A program made the translations under genes and the position numbers. Below are positions 26,537 through 35,905 of a DNA stretch of 64,000 nt, one piece after another (position 1 is the first letter of the stretch; each line of letters opens with the position of its first letter). The notes under the pieces were generated by a model, which saw nothing but the letters and a program-made list of their open reading frames with translations, searched no databases and was not told the origin of the DNA. Source of the stretch: Paenibacillus illinoisensis NBRC 15959 (GTDB lineage: Bacteria; Bacillota; Bacilli; Paenibacillales; Paenibacillaceae); NCBI RefSeq assembly GCF_004000925.1, contig NZ_BIME01000014.1, positions 90,499 through 154,498 of the forward strand. Direction: 5' to 3'.

Positions 26537-26592
26537 TTCACATCACTCGTATGAATTGGTATACTGCTAGAGTATTCATTACAAAGTTGTAA
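26537..26592 (+). promoter_or_regulatory. Promoter of the CAP-protein gene with palindromic elements
   Basis: TTCACA (26537-26542), a 17-base spacer and TATACT (26560-26565) form a good SigA-type promoter. A palindrome TTACAAAGTTGTAA lies just after the start point (26579-26592). A looser relative, TTACAAAAAAGTAA (26504-26517), lies upstream of the -35. The pair could be an operator for an unknown regulator. Confidence 0.6.
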
Positions 26593-26615
26593 CTAATTAA
26601 TTTTCGAGGAGATGA

Positions 26616-27389
26616 ATGAATTTGAAAAAGAACTTGTTGAAAACCGTCGTCGCTGGAAGTCTGACAGCTGTACTGGCCGTAGGAATTATGCTCCCTGCTT
26701 CTGCTTCTGCGGCAGAGGTGTCCACATATAAAGCTACAATTAAACTTACGGATGCAACTAGCCTGAAAACATTGCTTGAAAAGTGGATGAAGGATAACGG
26801 AATTACGGTATCGAATGGTCAGGTTGTTAAACAACCGACAGCAAAGCCGGAAACAACAAAACCAGAAACAACAAAACCAGAAACAACTAAACCGTCTCAA
26901 CCAACGCAAGAAGAGAAACCGGCTCCTGCACCAACGGAAAAACCTGAGAACAGCGGAAGCACTGGCAACACAGGTAATACAGGTAACAACACAAGCAACA
27001 GTGGTAGTGAGTCGGCTCAATCCGATTTCGCAGCACAGGTTGTAAAACTGGTGAATGCTGAGCGTGCCAAAGCAGGTCTGAGCGCACTGGCATCCGATGC
27101 ACTTCTGGATAAAGTCGCTCTTGCCAAAGCAAAAGACATGAGCAACAACAACTATTTTGATCACCAATCACCAACGTATGGTTCTCCATTTGATATGATG
27201 AAACAATTTGGAGTAACTTACAGCTATGCTGGTGAGAACATCGCCAAAGGTCAAAAAACGCCTCAGGAAGTCGTTACTGCATGGATGAACAGTGAAGGAC
27301 ACCGTGCGAATATCCTGAGCAAAAACTTTACTCAAATCGGTGTTGGATACTACAATGGTTACTGGGCTCAAGAATTTATCGGCAAATAA
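26616..27389 (+). CDS. Secreted CAP-domain protein (YkwD-like)
   Basis: A 257-residue exported protein. The signal peptide should be cut near ASA (about residue 31). An N-terminal region of about 45 residues is followed by a linker with three exact PETTK repeats and Pro/Glu/Asn-rich sequence. A CAP/SCP domain covers about 135-257 with the conserved FDHQSP, AGENIA and SEGHRANIL residues. The domain occurs in Bacillus YkwD and in spore-coat SafA-associated proteins; its biochemical role in bacteria is unsettled. GAGGAG is only four bases from ATG 26616; a TTG at 26622 would be ten bases away and is an alternative start. Confidence 0.88.
   Translation: MNLKKNLLKTVVAGSLTAVLAVGIMLPASASAAEVSTYKATIKLTDATSLKTLLEKWMKDNGITVSNGQVVKQPTAKPETTKPETTKPETTKPSQPTQEEKPAPAPTEKPENSGSTGNTGNTGNNTSNSGSESAQSDFAAQVVKLVNAERAKAGLSALASDALLDKVALAKAKDMSNNNYFDHQSPTYGSPFDMMKQFGVTYSYAGENIAKGQKTPQEVVTAWMNSEGHRANILSKNFTQIGVGYYNGYWAQEFIGK
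26847..26891 (+). repeat. Three tandem 15-base repeats in the CAP-protein linker
   Basis: CCGGAAACAACAAAA, CCAGAAACAACAAAA and CCAGAAACAACTAAA encode PETTK three times. This is a slippage-prone linker, likely variable in length between strains. Confidence 0.9.
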
Positions 27390-27424
27390 GTCATTTGAAT
27401 GAATAACGTTCAGATTTAATTCGA

Positions 27425-27474
27425 AAAAAGGTTATGTCTGCACAGCGAAATCTGTGTGAGGCATAGCCTTTTTT
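27425..27474 (+). terminator. Terminator of the CAP-protein gene
   Basis: AAGGTTATG and CATAGCCTT form the outer stem, CACAG/CTGTG an inner one, then TTTTTT. Confidence 0.88.
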
Positions 27475-27622
27475 CATTTATAAATTTAAAAAAGAATAGA
27501 GCGGCAAAATTTGCAAATTAACGACAGAACATTTATGTTATTTAGAAAAAGCGTCATCTTAATGTAAAACCATTTTAAATTATAAACACCCAACCAGGTG
27601 TACATGAGCGGAGATGTGATGA

Positions 27623-28489
27623 ATGAAAAGAAAAACCCTTGATTCAGCGCCATGGATCTGGAGAACGATCAGTACAGTGTCCATTTTGGCAACACTTCTG
27701 TTATTATTCGGTTTTGGTTATGCCATAAAAGACGTCATCTATCCTGAGGGGGATTCAGCTTTAGGGACGGGGCAGTCGACGAAAACACCGGCTGATGAGG
27801 CCAGCAAACCTGCAGCTCCAGTTGATGATGGTAAAATTCGAATGGCCGTTATTGGTGATTCTCTGGCTAGAGGCACGGGGGACGATGAAGGACTGGGCTT
27901 TGTAAGGCGTGCAGGTAATATTTTAAAGGAACAGGGACATGATGTTCAGGTTCTGAACAACCTGGGAGTTAATGGCCTGAGAACGGATGCACTACTAAGT
28001 AAACTGGATGAACAGGGTGTACGCTATGTACTCCAGCAGTCCAACTTTATTTTATTGTCCATTGGAGCTAATGATCTCTTTCAGGGTGGACAGGTATTGC
28101 AGGGTGAGGATCCGCCGACCGCCGAAAAGCTGGCTGCAGCATTGCCTGAAACGACCAAGCGTCTCCAGGAAATTTTGAAGAAAGTTAAGGAGATCAATCC
28201 GGAAGCACAGATTGCGTACATAGGCTTATACAACCCGTTTGGGGATGTGAAGGAGCTGGAGGTTCCCGGCAATGCGGTTGTAGCTGCATGGAATGATGCT
28301 GCGCTTCAAATCTTGAACCAAGAGGATAAGATGACGCTTGTACCCACCTTTGATCTGTTTGAAAATCATCTGGGCGAGTATCTCTCTTCCGATCACTTTC
28401 ACCCGAATGGTGCAGGATACGAGGAGATTGCGGTTCGGATCGCGCAGGAATATCAGGCTGAAACACAGGCAGAAGGGAGCACGAACTAA
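27623..28489 (+). CDS. SGNH/GDSL-family hydrolase, membrane-anchored
   Basis: A 288-residue esterase or lipase with one N-terminal membrane segment (about 12-35), a short Pro/Ala/Lys linker, then an SGNH hydrolase fold. The four blocks are visible: GDSLARG (nucleophile Ser), GVNG, GAND and DHFHP (catalytic Asp and His). Bacillus YpmR has the same layout. GGAG lies nine bases upstream. The stop codon overlaps the ATG of the next gene by one base, linking it to an ABC exporter, so it may act on a lipid or wall polymer that the transporter handles; this is inference. Confidence 0.88.
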   Translation: MKRKTLDSAPWIWRTISTVSILATLLLLFGFGYAIKDVIYPEGDSALGTGQSTKTPADEASKPAAPVDDGKIRMAVIGDSLARGTGDDEGLGFVRRAGNILKEQGHDVQVLNNLGVNGLRTDALLSKLDEQGVRYVLQQSNFILLSIGANDLFQGGQVLQGEDPPTAEKLAAALPETTKRLQEILKKVKEINPEAQIAYIGLYNPFGDVKELEVPGNAVVAAWNDAALQILNQEDKMTLVPTFDLFENHLGEYLSSDHFHPNGAGYEEIAVRIAQEYQAETQAEGSTN

Positions 28490-29454
28490 TGGCAGAGCCG
28501 CAGAGCGATTATGTACTGTCTGTGCAGCATCTTAAGAAAAAGATAGGACGCAAATGGATTATTAAAGATGTCACTTTTGAAGTGAAGCCCGGAGAAATTT
28601 TTGGTTTTCTCGGCCCGAACGGAGCGGGGAAAACAACAACCATCCGGATGCTCGTTGATCTGATCAAACCGACAGAAGGCAATATTAAAGTCTGTGGTTA
28701 CGATGTGAATCGCGATCCTGAGCGTGCTCTTCAATATGTCGGTTCCATCGTGGAAAATCCGGAGGTGTATACATACCTGACAGGTTGGGAGAATCTGGAG
28801 CACTTTGCCCGGATGCAGCCTGGTGTTGATCATGCCCGTATTCAGGAAGTGGTGGATATTGTCCGTCTGGATCAACGGATTCATGATAAAGTGAGAACCT
28901 ACTCGTTAGGCATGCGCCAACGGTTGGGTATCGCCCAGGCCCTGCTTGGACGCCCACGTCTGCTAATTCTGGATGAGCCTACCAACGGACTTGATCCCAA
29001 AGGGATTAAGGAGCTTCGGGTGTTTATCAAACAACTTGCAAGCGAAGGGATGGCTGTATTTGTCAGCAGTCACCTGCTGAGTGAAATTCAGCTTCTGTGT
29101 GACAGGGTCGCGATCATAAGTGCAGGCCGCGTTCTTGCCGTTGGAGGCGTAGATGAATTAATTGAAGATCACTCCAAATTCGCCATATGGCATGTATCAC
29201 CTCTGGAGGAGGGCAGAAAAATGCTGCTTGACGCAGGTATTGCGTTAGTGGATCGCCCTGCCGAGGTGATGGATGATACCATTATCGCAGGGCTTGGATC
29301 CAATGCGGTTGTTGCTGAAATGCACGAGGATCGCATATCGGGTCTAGTGAATCAAATGGTACAGGCAGGGATTCAGGTTGAAGGTGTACAGCGGGTTCAG
29401 CCGACACTGGAACAATTATTCTTAAAGATGACAGAAGGTGAATCCATTGAGTAA
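28489..29454 (+). CDS. ABC transporter ATP-binding protein
   Basis: A 321-residue ATPase subunit of an ABC-2-type exporter: Walker A GPNGAGKT, signature YSLGMRQRLGIAQ, Walker B LLILDEPTNGLD, and a C-terminal extension of about 90 residues typical of CcmA/DrrA/BcrA-like subunits. The LGMRQ signature is usual for antibiotic and lantibiotic self-protection exporters. Its ATG overlaps the upstream stop and it overlaps the permease gene, so three genes are coupled. Confidence 0.92.
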   Translation: MAEPQSDYVLSVQHLKKKIGRKWIIKDVTFEVKPGEIFGFLGPNGAGKTTTIRMLVDLIKPTEGNIKVCGYDVNRDPERALQYVGSIVENPEVYTYLTGWENLEHFARMQPGVDHARIQEVVDIVRLDQRIHDKVRTYSLGMRQRLGIAQALLGRPRLLILDEPTNGLDPKGIKELRVFIKQLASEGMAVFVSSHLLSEIQLLCDRVAIISAGRVLAVGGVDELIEDHSKFAIWHVSPLEEGRKMLLDAGIALVDRPAEVMDDTIIAGLGSNAVVAEMHEDRISGLVNQMVQAGIQVEGVQRVQPTLEQLFLKMTEGESIE

Positions 29455-30436
29455 TATCATGCCGCTCATCCGAAATGAAACGATTAAGATGGTGAAGAAG
29501 AAACGTCTTTATATTATATTTATTGTACTTGCGGTTCTGGTTCCGATGTTTACGTATGCCCAGATGAAATCTGCGGAAAATAACCGCGACAAGTTTGGTG
29601 GCGACTGGAGACTTGAACTTCAGCAGGCAATCACGGATAATCAAAATTCACTGGGCAGCGACCGGGTGCCTGAGGAATACAAAAAGTACCGCACGGTTTA
29701 TATCCAGCAGATGCAATATTATCTGGAAAATGATGTGAATCCGGAGGAGCCCAATGGCGTAACTTTTACCCGGGAATTTATGAATAATGCGGTTGGCTTG
29801 TTTATTCCGCTGCTTATTATGGCCATTGCCTCGGATCTGGTGTCGGGTGAGCGCACAACAGGTACCATCAAGATGCTGCTGACTCGTCCGGTCAAACGCT
29901 GGAAGGTACTGCTCAGCAAACTGGTCACCCTGATTATGTTTGTGTCTATAATCGTCGTATCTGCGTATATTATCTGTTACGTTATATCAGGTGCAGTATT
30001 CGGATATAAAGGTTTCGGCATGCCGATCTTTACCGGATTCAAGGTTGTGGGTACGGATGTGGATCTGTCTGCTGTACACGCCGTGGATCAATGGCTGTAT
30101 CTTCTCATGCAGGCTGGATTGATATGGTTTGTGAGCGTCATTGTGGCCATTCTGGCTTTCATGGTTTCCGTACTGGTTCGCAGCACGGCAGCAAGTATTG
30201 TTATTATGATGGCTGCGCTTATCGCAGGAACCATTCTCACGAATATGGCTGCCTCTTGGCAGTCAGCCAAATACCTGTTCATGGTTAATCTGGAACTTCC
30301 GGATTATTTGTCCGGCGGATTGCCACCGATTGAAGGAATGAATTTGGGTTTTTCCCTTATTGTGCTTAGTGTTTGGGGCATTGCCTCACTCATTGTGTCA
30401 TTCCTTGTCTTTACGAAACGGGATATCTTGAATTAA
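29447..30436 (+). CDS. ABC-2-type transporter permease
   Basis: A 329-residue membrane protein with one N-terminal helix, an extracytoplasmic loop of about 100 residues (after TYAQMKSAE) and five further helices. The SDLVSGERTTGTIKMLLTRP segment is the hallmark of ABC-2 permeases. TTG 29447 is chosen because AAGGTG ends six bases before it; GTG 29438 overlaps that site. Partner of the preceding ATPase. The exported molecule is unknown. Confidence 0.88.
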   Translation: MSNIMPLIRNETIKMVKKKRLYIIFIVLAVLVPMFTYAQMKSAENNRDKFGGDWRLELQQAITDNQNSLGSDRVPEEYKKYRTVYIQQMQYYLENDVNPEEPNGVTFTREFMNNAVGLFIPLLIMAIASDLVSGERTTGTIKMLLTRPVKRWKVLLSKLVTLIMFVSIIVVSAYIICYVISGAVFGYKGFGMPIFTGFKVVGTDVDLSAVHAVDQWLYLLMQAGLIWFVSVIVAILAFMVSVLVRSTAASIVIMMAALIAGTILTNMAASWQSAKYLFMVNLELPDYLSGGLPPIEGMNLGFSLIVLSVWGIASLIVSFLVFTKRDILN

Positions 30437-30512
30437 AATGGACAAGGATAAGAAAACATCTGTTTGCATTTTAGGTATTTTTTCAGTTGCAAGTTAAGAA
30501 GGGGGAGCATGA

Positions 30513-32492
30513 ATGGTCGAGCAAATCGATATGTCGGCAGGTTCGACAGGCGGAGGACAGGGGTCTTCAGGCTACGACGCGGACGACATTCAAGTACTTG
30601 AAGGACTGGTAGCGGTTCGGAAACGGCCCGGGATGTACATCGGCAGCACCAGTACTTCAGGTCTGCATCATTTGGTATGGGAAATTGTGGACAACGCTGT
30701 CGACGAGCATCTCGCCAAATTCTGCTCCAAAATCGATATCACGCTGCATAAGGACGGTTCTATTACGGTTCAGGATAACGGAAGGGGAATTCCGACAGGT
30801 ATACATAAAACAGGGATTCCTACTCCCCAGGTCGTGTTTACGATTTTGCACGCAGGCGGAAAGTTCGGTGGATCAGGATATAAGAAATCAGGCGGACTGC
30901 ACGGCGTAGGTGCTTCGGTAACGAACGCTTTGTCGGAGTGGCTTGAAGTCGAAATCTTCCGTGATGGCAAGATTCATCGTCAACGTTTTGAATATTGGCA
31001 GGACAAAAAGGGTGTCGAACATGTCGGAGAGCCGGTAACGGGACTCGAAGTACTCGGGAATACCAACCGGACAGGGACTAAAGTAACGTTTAAACCCGAT
31101 ATACGTGTCTTCCAAAATGGCATTCAATTGAATTATGATACACTGGCAGAACGGCTTCAGGAAATTGCTTTTCTGAACTCGGGCCTGAAAATTGTTCTGA
31201 AAGACGAACGTTCAGGCAATCAGGATGAGTATATGTATGAAGGCGGAGCAAGCCAGTTTGTTGCGTATTTGAACGAAAATAAAGATGTGCTGCATGATGT
31301 CATTCACTTCTATGCGGAGAAGGACGACATCGAGGTGGAAGTTGCAATCCAGTATAACGCAGGGTATACCGAAACGCTGGCTTCGTTTGTTAACTCGATC
31401 CCGACCAGGGGCGGCGGTACACATGAGACCGGATTCAAGACGGCGTATACCCGTGTGATGAACGACTATGCAAGACGTACCAACATGATTAAGGAAAAAG
31501 ATAAAAATCTTGAGGGTAATGATCTGCGAGAAGGCATGATGGCTGTTATCAGCGTAAAAATGTCCGAAGTCGAATTCGTTGGACAAACGAAAGATCAACT
31601 CGGTAGCGCTTCCGCTCGAAGTGCGGTCGATTCGGTCGTTTCGGAGAACATGCAGCGGTTTTTGGAAGAAAACCCGCAGGTGGCTCAGACGTTGATTCGC
31701 AAAGCGGTTCAGGCCTCGAAGGCAAGAGAGGCTGCACGCAAGGCCCGTGACGAGATGCGTACAGGCAAAAAGCGCAGTGAAAGCTCCAACCTGAATGGCA
31801 AGCTGACTCCGGCACAATCCAAGGATTTTACCCGAAACGAGCTGTTTATTGTTGAAGGTGATTCCGCGGGAGGCTCGGCCAAACAGGGACGCGATTCGAA
31901 GATTCAAGCCATACTGCCTCTGAAAGGAAAACCACTCAATCCGGAAAAAGCAAAGCTGGCGGATATCCTCAAAAACGAGGAATATCGTGCGATAACGGCT
32001 GCAATCGGAGCGGGTATTGGGACTGAATTTGCCGTTGAGGACAGCAATTATTCCAAAATCATAATCATGACCGATGCGGACACGGATGGTGCACATATTC
32101 AGGTGCTGCTGCTGACTTTCTTTTACCGTTATATGAAACCTCTGATTGACCAAGGTAAAGTGTTTATTGCACAGCCGCCATTGTATAAGCTCACCCGCAA
32201 GTCCGGTAAAATGGCAAGTGTTCGCTACGCTTGGACGGATGATGAGCTGGCGAATTACATGAAGGAGTTTGGAAACAACGTCGAACTTCAACGTTATAAA
32301 GGTCTGGGTGAGATGAATCCAGACCAGCTGTGGGAAACGACGATGAATCCGGAGACACGGACGCTGCTCAAGGTGGAGATTGTAGATGCTGCCAAAGCGG
32401 AGCGCCGTGTGTCAACACTTATGGGTGATAAGGTCGATCCGCGTAAACGCTGGATTGTAGAGAACGTCGACTTTACAGAGTACGAAGAATAG
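30513..32492 (+). CDS. parE: DNA topoisomerase IV subunit B
   Basis: The ATPase subunit of topoisomerase IV, 659 residues, which decatenates daughter chromosomes with ParC. It has the GHKL ATP-binding motifs (EIVDNAVDE, DNGRGIPTG, SGGLHGVGASVTNALSEW) and the TOPRIM motifs EGDSAGGSAKQGRD and DADTDGAHI. Wording such as KTGIPTPQVVFTILHAGGKFGG and the RRVSTLMGDKVDPR end place it with ParE rather than GyrB. An N-terminal Gly/Ser-rich extension of about 20 residues is unlike Bacillus. parC follows after 12 bases. Confidence 0.95.
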   Translation: MVEQIDMSAGSTGGGQGSSGYDADDIQVLEGLVAVRKRPGMYIGSTSTSGLHHLVWEIVDNAVDEHLAKFCSKIDITLHKDGSITVQDNGRGIPTGIHKTGIPTPQVVFTILHAGGKFGGSGYKKSGGLHGVGASVTNALSEWLEVEIFRDGKIHRQRFEYWQDKKGVEHVGEPVTGLEVLGNTNRTGTKVTFKPDIRVFQNGIQLNYDTLAERLQEIAFLNSGLKIVLKDERSGNQDEYMYEGGASQFVAYLNENKDVLHDVIHFYAEKDDIEVEVAIQYNAGYTETLASFVNSIPTRGGGTHETGFKTAYTRVMNDYARRTNMIKEKDKNLEGNDLREGMMAVISVKMSEVEFVGQTKDQLGSASARSAVDSVVSENMQRFLEENPQVAQTLIRKAVQASKAREAARKARDEMRTGKKRSESSNLNGKLTPAQSKDFTRNELFIVEGDSAGGSAKQGRDSKIQAILPLKGKPLNPEKAKLADILKNEEYRAITAAIGAGIGTEFAVEDSNYSKIIIMTDADTDGAHIQVLLLTFFYRYMKPLIDQGKVFIAQPPLYKLTRKSGKMASVRYAWTDDELANYMKEFGNNVELQRYKGLGEMNPDQLWETTMNPETRTLLKVEIVDAAKAERRVSTLMGDKVDPRKRWIVENVDFTEYEE

Positions 32493-32504
32493 AAGGTGCT
32501 TGGA

Positions 32505-34967
32505 ATGAGTCTATCAGAACAATTTTTGCCGGCCTTTCTGGAAGAGGTCGTCGGTGACCGGTTTGGTCGCTACTCCAAATATATTATTCAGGATCGGGCC
32601 ATTCCCGATGTTCGGGATGGGTTGAAACCCGTGCAGCGTCGTATTCTATACGCCATGTACGATTCCGGTAATACGCCTGAAAAGCCTTATCGTAAATCTG
32701 CAAAAACCGTCGGTGATGTGATGGGTAACTACCATCCCCATGGTGACTCATCCATCTATGATGGTATGGTGCGGATGGCACAACCTTGGAAAATGGGCCA
32801 TGTGCTCGTAGACGGTCATGGTAACTGGGGATCACAGGATGATGACCCGGCTGCAGCGATGCGGTATACAGAGGCCCGATTGTCGCCGATCGCCATGGAG
32901 ATGCTGCGAGATATCGAGAAACGGACAGTTCTGTTTAAGGACAATTTCGATAATACAGCCAAAGAGCCGGTTGTGCTGCCATCTCGTTATCCCAACCTAC
33001 TGGTTAATGGCGTAAGTGGGATTTCTTCCGGCTTTGCAACCGAGATACCAACGCATAATCTGCGTGAAGTCATTGATGCCTGCATCGCGGTGATGGAAAA
33101 ACCATCGATTGAGCTGGACGAGATCATGATGTTCATGAAAGGCCCGGATTTCCCTACAGGCGGCTTGATCATGGGTGGCGAAGGTATTCTGGATGCTTAT
33201 CGGACAGGCAAAGGAAGAATTTACATTCGCTCGAAAACGGATATCGAGAATATGCGCGGTGGCAAACAGCAGATTGTCATCACCGAGATTCCATATCAGG
33301 TGGTAAAATCCAGACTTGTTACAGCCATGGAGAATATTCGACTTGAGAAAAAAGTAGAAGGTATTGCCGAAGTTCGCGATGAGAGTGGACGTGACGGTCT
33401 GCGTATCGTGGTTGAATTGAAAAAAGAAGCGGATGCGCAAGGTATTCTGGCTTATTTACTCAAAAAAACCGATCTTCAAGTAACCTACAATTTTAACATG
33501 GTTGCCATCGTGAACAAGGCACCTCAACAGCTTGGGTTGAAATCCATTCTGGAAGCCTATATTGCCCATCAGCGTGAGGTTGTGACATTCCGGACCAAGT
33601 ATGAGCTCGAGAAAGCGGAAGACCGTGCACACGTGCTGGAGGGTCTGGTCAAGGCGCTGAACATTCTTGATGAAGTTATCGCAGCAATCAAGGCATCCAA
33701 AAATCGCCAGGACGCGCAAAATAATCTGATGTGGATGTTCGGATTCTCGGAGCGCCAGGCAGATTCCATCTTGACGCTGCAGCTGTACCGTTTGACCAAT
33801 CTGGAGATCTCATCCCTCCAGAAGGAGCTTGACGATCTGATGAAAAAGATTGCCCAATTACGCTCCATTCTGGATAGCGACCGCAAGCTAATTGGTGTCA
33901 TCCGCAAAGAATTGATGGAGATCCGGGAGAAATACGGGATCGACCGTCGTTCGGCCATCCAGGGTGAGGTGGAAGAACTTAAGGTTAATCTGGAAGTCCT
34001 CGTCAACGCGGAAGATGTATTTGTTACATTATCCAAAGAGGGCTATGTAAAACGTACGGGCATGCAGTCCTTTACTCGTTCAGGTGGCGAACGCAACGGA
34101 AGCGGTGTAAAGGAAGGCGACTATATTTCACAGGTGCTTGAAGTTAATACGCTTGAAAACCTGCTCGTGTTCACGCAAAAAGGCCAGTACTTTTTGCTGC
34201 CTGTTCATCAGGTGCCGGAATTCAAGTGGAAAGACCCCGGAACAGCCATTGTCAATGTCATCCCGTTAGCGAAGGATGATCGTATCGCGAGTGTGCTCGC
34301 AGTCAAGTCCTTCGAAGAAGAAGGCCACAGTCTCGTCTTCGTTACACGTAAGGGACAGGTGAAGCGTACCGAGCTGAAAGAGTACGTCACCAAACGTTCC
34401 GGAGCTGTAGCTGCTTGCAAAGTGGGTAAGGACGATGAGGTATTGTCGGTACATCTGAGCACAGGCGGCAAGGATATTATGCTGATCACCAAGGAAGCGA
34501 TGGCGATCCGTTTCCGTGAGGATGATGTCAATCCAATGGGACGGGTATCCGGAGGGGTTCGTGGTATTCAGTTAAAAGAGACGGATGAGGTCGTTTCTGC
34601 CCTATGGGTGGAAGGAGATGAGGGCGAGATTGCCGTGCTGTCCGACTTGGGCTACGGTAAACGTTCGCTGCTGCTGGACTATGCATTGCAAAGTCGCGGA
34701 GGCAAAGGTATTGCCACATTCGAATTCAAAGAAGGCAAGCGTGTGAAACCGAACGGAAGCCGCATAGCCGGGGCATTCTATTGCAGGGAACAACGAAACG
34801 TAACGGTAATGACCAAAGAAGGGCAAGCGTATCCGATTTCTTCTGAAGGTGTACCGATTACGGAACGCAAACATATTGGTAAGCTGCTGGTTCATGTGGA
34901 GAAACAGGATGAAGTCGTGGAACTTCTCATGAATTTCGATGAAAATCAGCCACCATCAACATCGTAA
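32505..34967 (+). CDS. parC: DNA topoisomerase IV subunit A
   Basis: The DNA-cleaving subunit, 820 residues. Catalytic tyrosine is Y121 in AAAMRYTEARLS. The quinolone-determining stretch HPHGDSSIYD has serine at the S80-equivalent (S82) and aspartate at the E84-equivalent (D86). The C-terminal beta-pinwheel contains QSRGGKG, close to the GyrA-box consensus QRRGGKG that ParC proteins usually lack. Gene order and sequence still favour ParC. ATG 32505 is preferred to GTG 32496 because AGAAGGTG lies just before it. Confidence 0.94.
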   Translation: MSLSEQFLPAFLEEVVGDRFGRYSKYIIQDRAIPDVRDGLKPVQRRILYAMYDSGNTPEKPYRKSAKTVGDVMGNYHPHGDSSIYDGMVRMAQPWKMGHVLVDGHGNWGSQDDDPAAAMRYTEARLSPIAMEMLRDIEKRTVLFKDNFDNTAKEPVVLPSRYPNLLVNGVSGISSGFATEIPTHNLREVIDACIAVMEKPSIELDEIMMFMKGPDFPTGGLIMGGEGILDAYRTGKGRIYIRSKTDIENMRGGKQQIVITEIPYQVVKSRLVTAMENIRLEKKVEGIAEVRDESGRDGLRIVVELKKEADAQGILAYLLKKTDLQVTYNFNMVAIVNKAPQQLGLKSILEAYIAHQREVVTFRTKYELEKAEDRAHVLEGLVKALNILDEVIAAIKASKNRQDAQNNLMWMFGFSERQADSILTLQLYRLTNLEISSLQKELDDLMKKIAQLRSILDSDRKLIGVIRKELMEIREKYGIDRRSAIQGEVEELKVNLEVLVNAEDVFVTLSKEGYVKRTGMQSFTRSGGERNGSGVKEGDYISQVLEVNTLENLLVFTQKGQYFLLPVHQVPEFKWKDPGTAIVNVIPLAKDDRIASVLAVKSFEEEGHSLVFVTRKGQVKRTELKEYVTKRSGAVAACKVGKDDEVLSVHLSTGGKDIMLITKEAMAIRFREDDVNPMGRVSGGVRGIQLKETDEVVSALWVEGDEGEIAVLSDLGYGKRSLLLDYALQSRGGKGIATFEFKEGKRVKPNGSRIAGAFYCREQRNVTVMTKEGQAYPISSEGVPITERKHIGKLLVHVEKQDEVVELLMNFDENQPPSTS

Positions 34968-34974
34968 AATGAGT

Positions 34975-35026
34975 AAAAAGACTTTTTGCACAGCAGTTGA
35001 CTCTGTCGTGCAAAGAGTCTTTTTTT
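34975..35026 (+). terminator. parEC terminator
   Basis: AAAAAGACT..TTGCAC pairs with GTGCAA..GAGTCTTTTTTT, a long stem with a T-run. Confidence 0.92.
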
Positions 35027-35195
35027 GTTGTTCAAACTCGGATTAAAAGAGGCTGTCCATGCGAAGTTTAACAACCTTCGTCGATTACGGTCGATCGCTG
35101 GGAAATTGAAAAAATGCAGCAGGAATGCGGGTTTTTAGCGCGAAAAGTTAAGCTAGTGAAGTGAAAAACCGGGTTGCAGAGAGGAGCGATTCAAG

Positions 35196-35636
35196 ATGTA
35201 TAATTCCGATTTTGCCAAGTGCTGGTCAAGGCTCACCAAGGACTATAAGCTGCATATGGATCAGGAACTGGCTCCCTCTTTAACAGAGGCACAGCTGGCT
35301 GTATTGGAGGTTCTTGAGGATCATCAGAAAATGAAGCCATCCGATCTGATTCCTTTTTTGGCTACAACACCTGCGGCCGTAACCATGCTGCTTGACCGTA
35401 TGGAAAAAAACAATTTGATTCGCAGAGATCGGGATGACAACGATCGAAGAATCGTGTGGGTATCCTTATCTGACAAGGGACGAATGGAGACAGAACGTGG
35501 CGTTGCCATTCGAAATGATTTCATGAATTCCGTACTTAGCAATATTTCAATGCACAACCAACAGCTGCTTGTCTATCTACTGGGTAAGATGACAGCACCC
35601 AAAACAAAGGAGCATGCGTTGTCCTCCACATCCTAA
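35196..35636 (+). CDS. MarR-family transcriptional regulator (first)
   Basis: A 146-residue winged-helix repressor. The recognition region reads MKPSDLIPFLATTPAAVTMLLDRMEKNNLI and the wing RRDRDDNDRRIVWVSLSDKG, both standard for the family. AGAGGAG lies upstream. It stands between two terminators and is monocistronic, so its target may be itself or a distant gene. An inverted repeat GGTTTTT/AAAAACC (35130-35136/35164-35170) in its upstream region could be part of its control. It is not closely similar to the second MarR gene. Confidence 0.88.
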   Translation: MYNSDFAKCWSRLTKDYKLHMDQELAPSLTEAQLAVLEVLEDHQKMKPSDLIPFLATTPAAVTMLLDRMEKNNLIRRDRDDNDRRIVWVSLSDKGRMETERGVAIRNDFMNSVLSNISMHNQQLLVYLLGKMTAPKTKEHALSSTS

Positions 35637-35690
35637 TGAACAATGATGGACAGGGGCTAATTCATGATGATATGATTTAAAGTTAATGCT

Positions 35691-35740
35691 ATACCATAGC
35701 ACTCCTGTGGATACAAGCAGGAGTGCTATGGTATTTTATT
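35691..35740 (+). terminator. Terminator after the first MarR gene
   Basis: A perfect 17-base stem (35691-35707 with 35718-35734) has a ten-base loop and is followed by TTTATTTT. Confidence 0.95.
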
Positions 35741-35811
35741 TTGGCTGGAGTGAATTGATTTGTCTGTTTCATAGGGCAATGAATTATTTCAGAAAATTTA
35801 TATGTAAAGAG

Positions 35812-35876
35812 TTGACTATGTCATTATTTTTGTTATAATAAATAATTGTTCCCCTGATATTTCGTGTGCGAAATAT
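35812..35876 (+). promoter_or_regulatory. Promoter and palindromic operator of the MarR-DHA2 operon
   Basis: TTGACT (35812-35817), a 16-base spacer and TATAAT (35834-35839) form a strong promoter. At 35857-35876, about ten bases past the expected start point, lies the palindrome ATATTTCGTGTGCGAAATAT, eight-base arms with a four-base spacer. The size and symmetry suit a MarR dimer, so autorepression by the downstream regulator is the simplest reading. Confidence 0.75.
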
Positions 35877-35905
35877 TATATTCCAAAAGTAAAAAGGGTG
35901 AATTA

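Noticed and set aside
26847..26891. Tandem repeats as a possible CRISPR or VNTR locus
   Set aside because: They are in-frame PETTK codons in a protein linker without spacers.
31212..32291. Open frame of 359 codons antisense to parE
   Set aside because: It lies wholly inside parE on the other strand, has no ribosome binding site and has Cys/His/Phe-rich composition typical of shadow frames.
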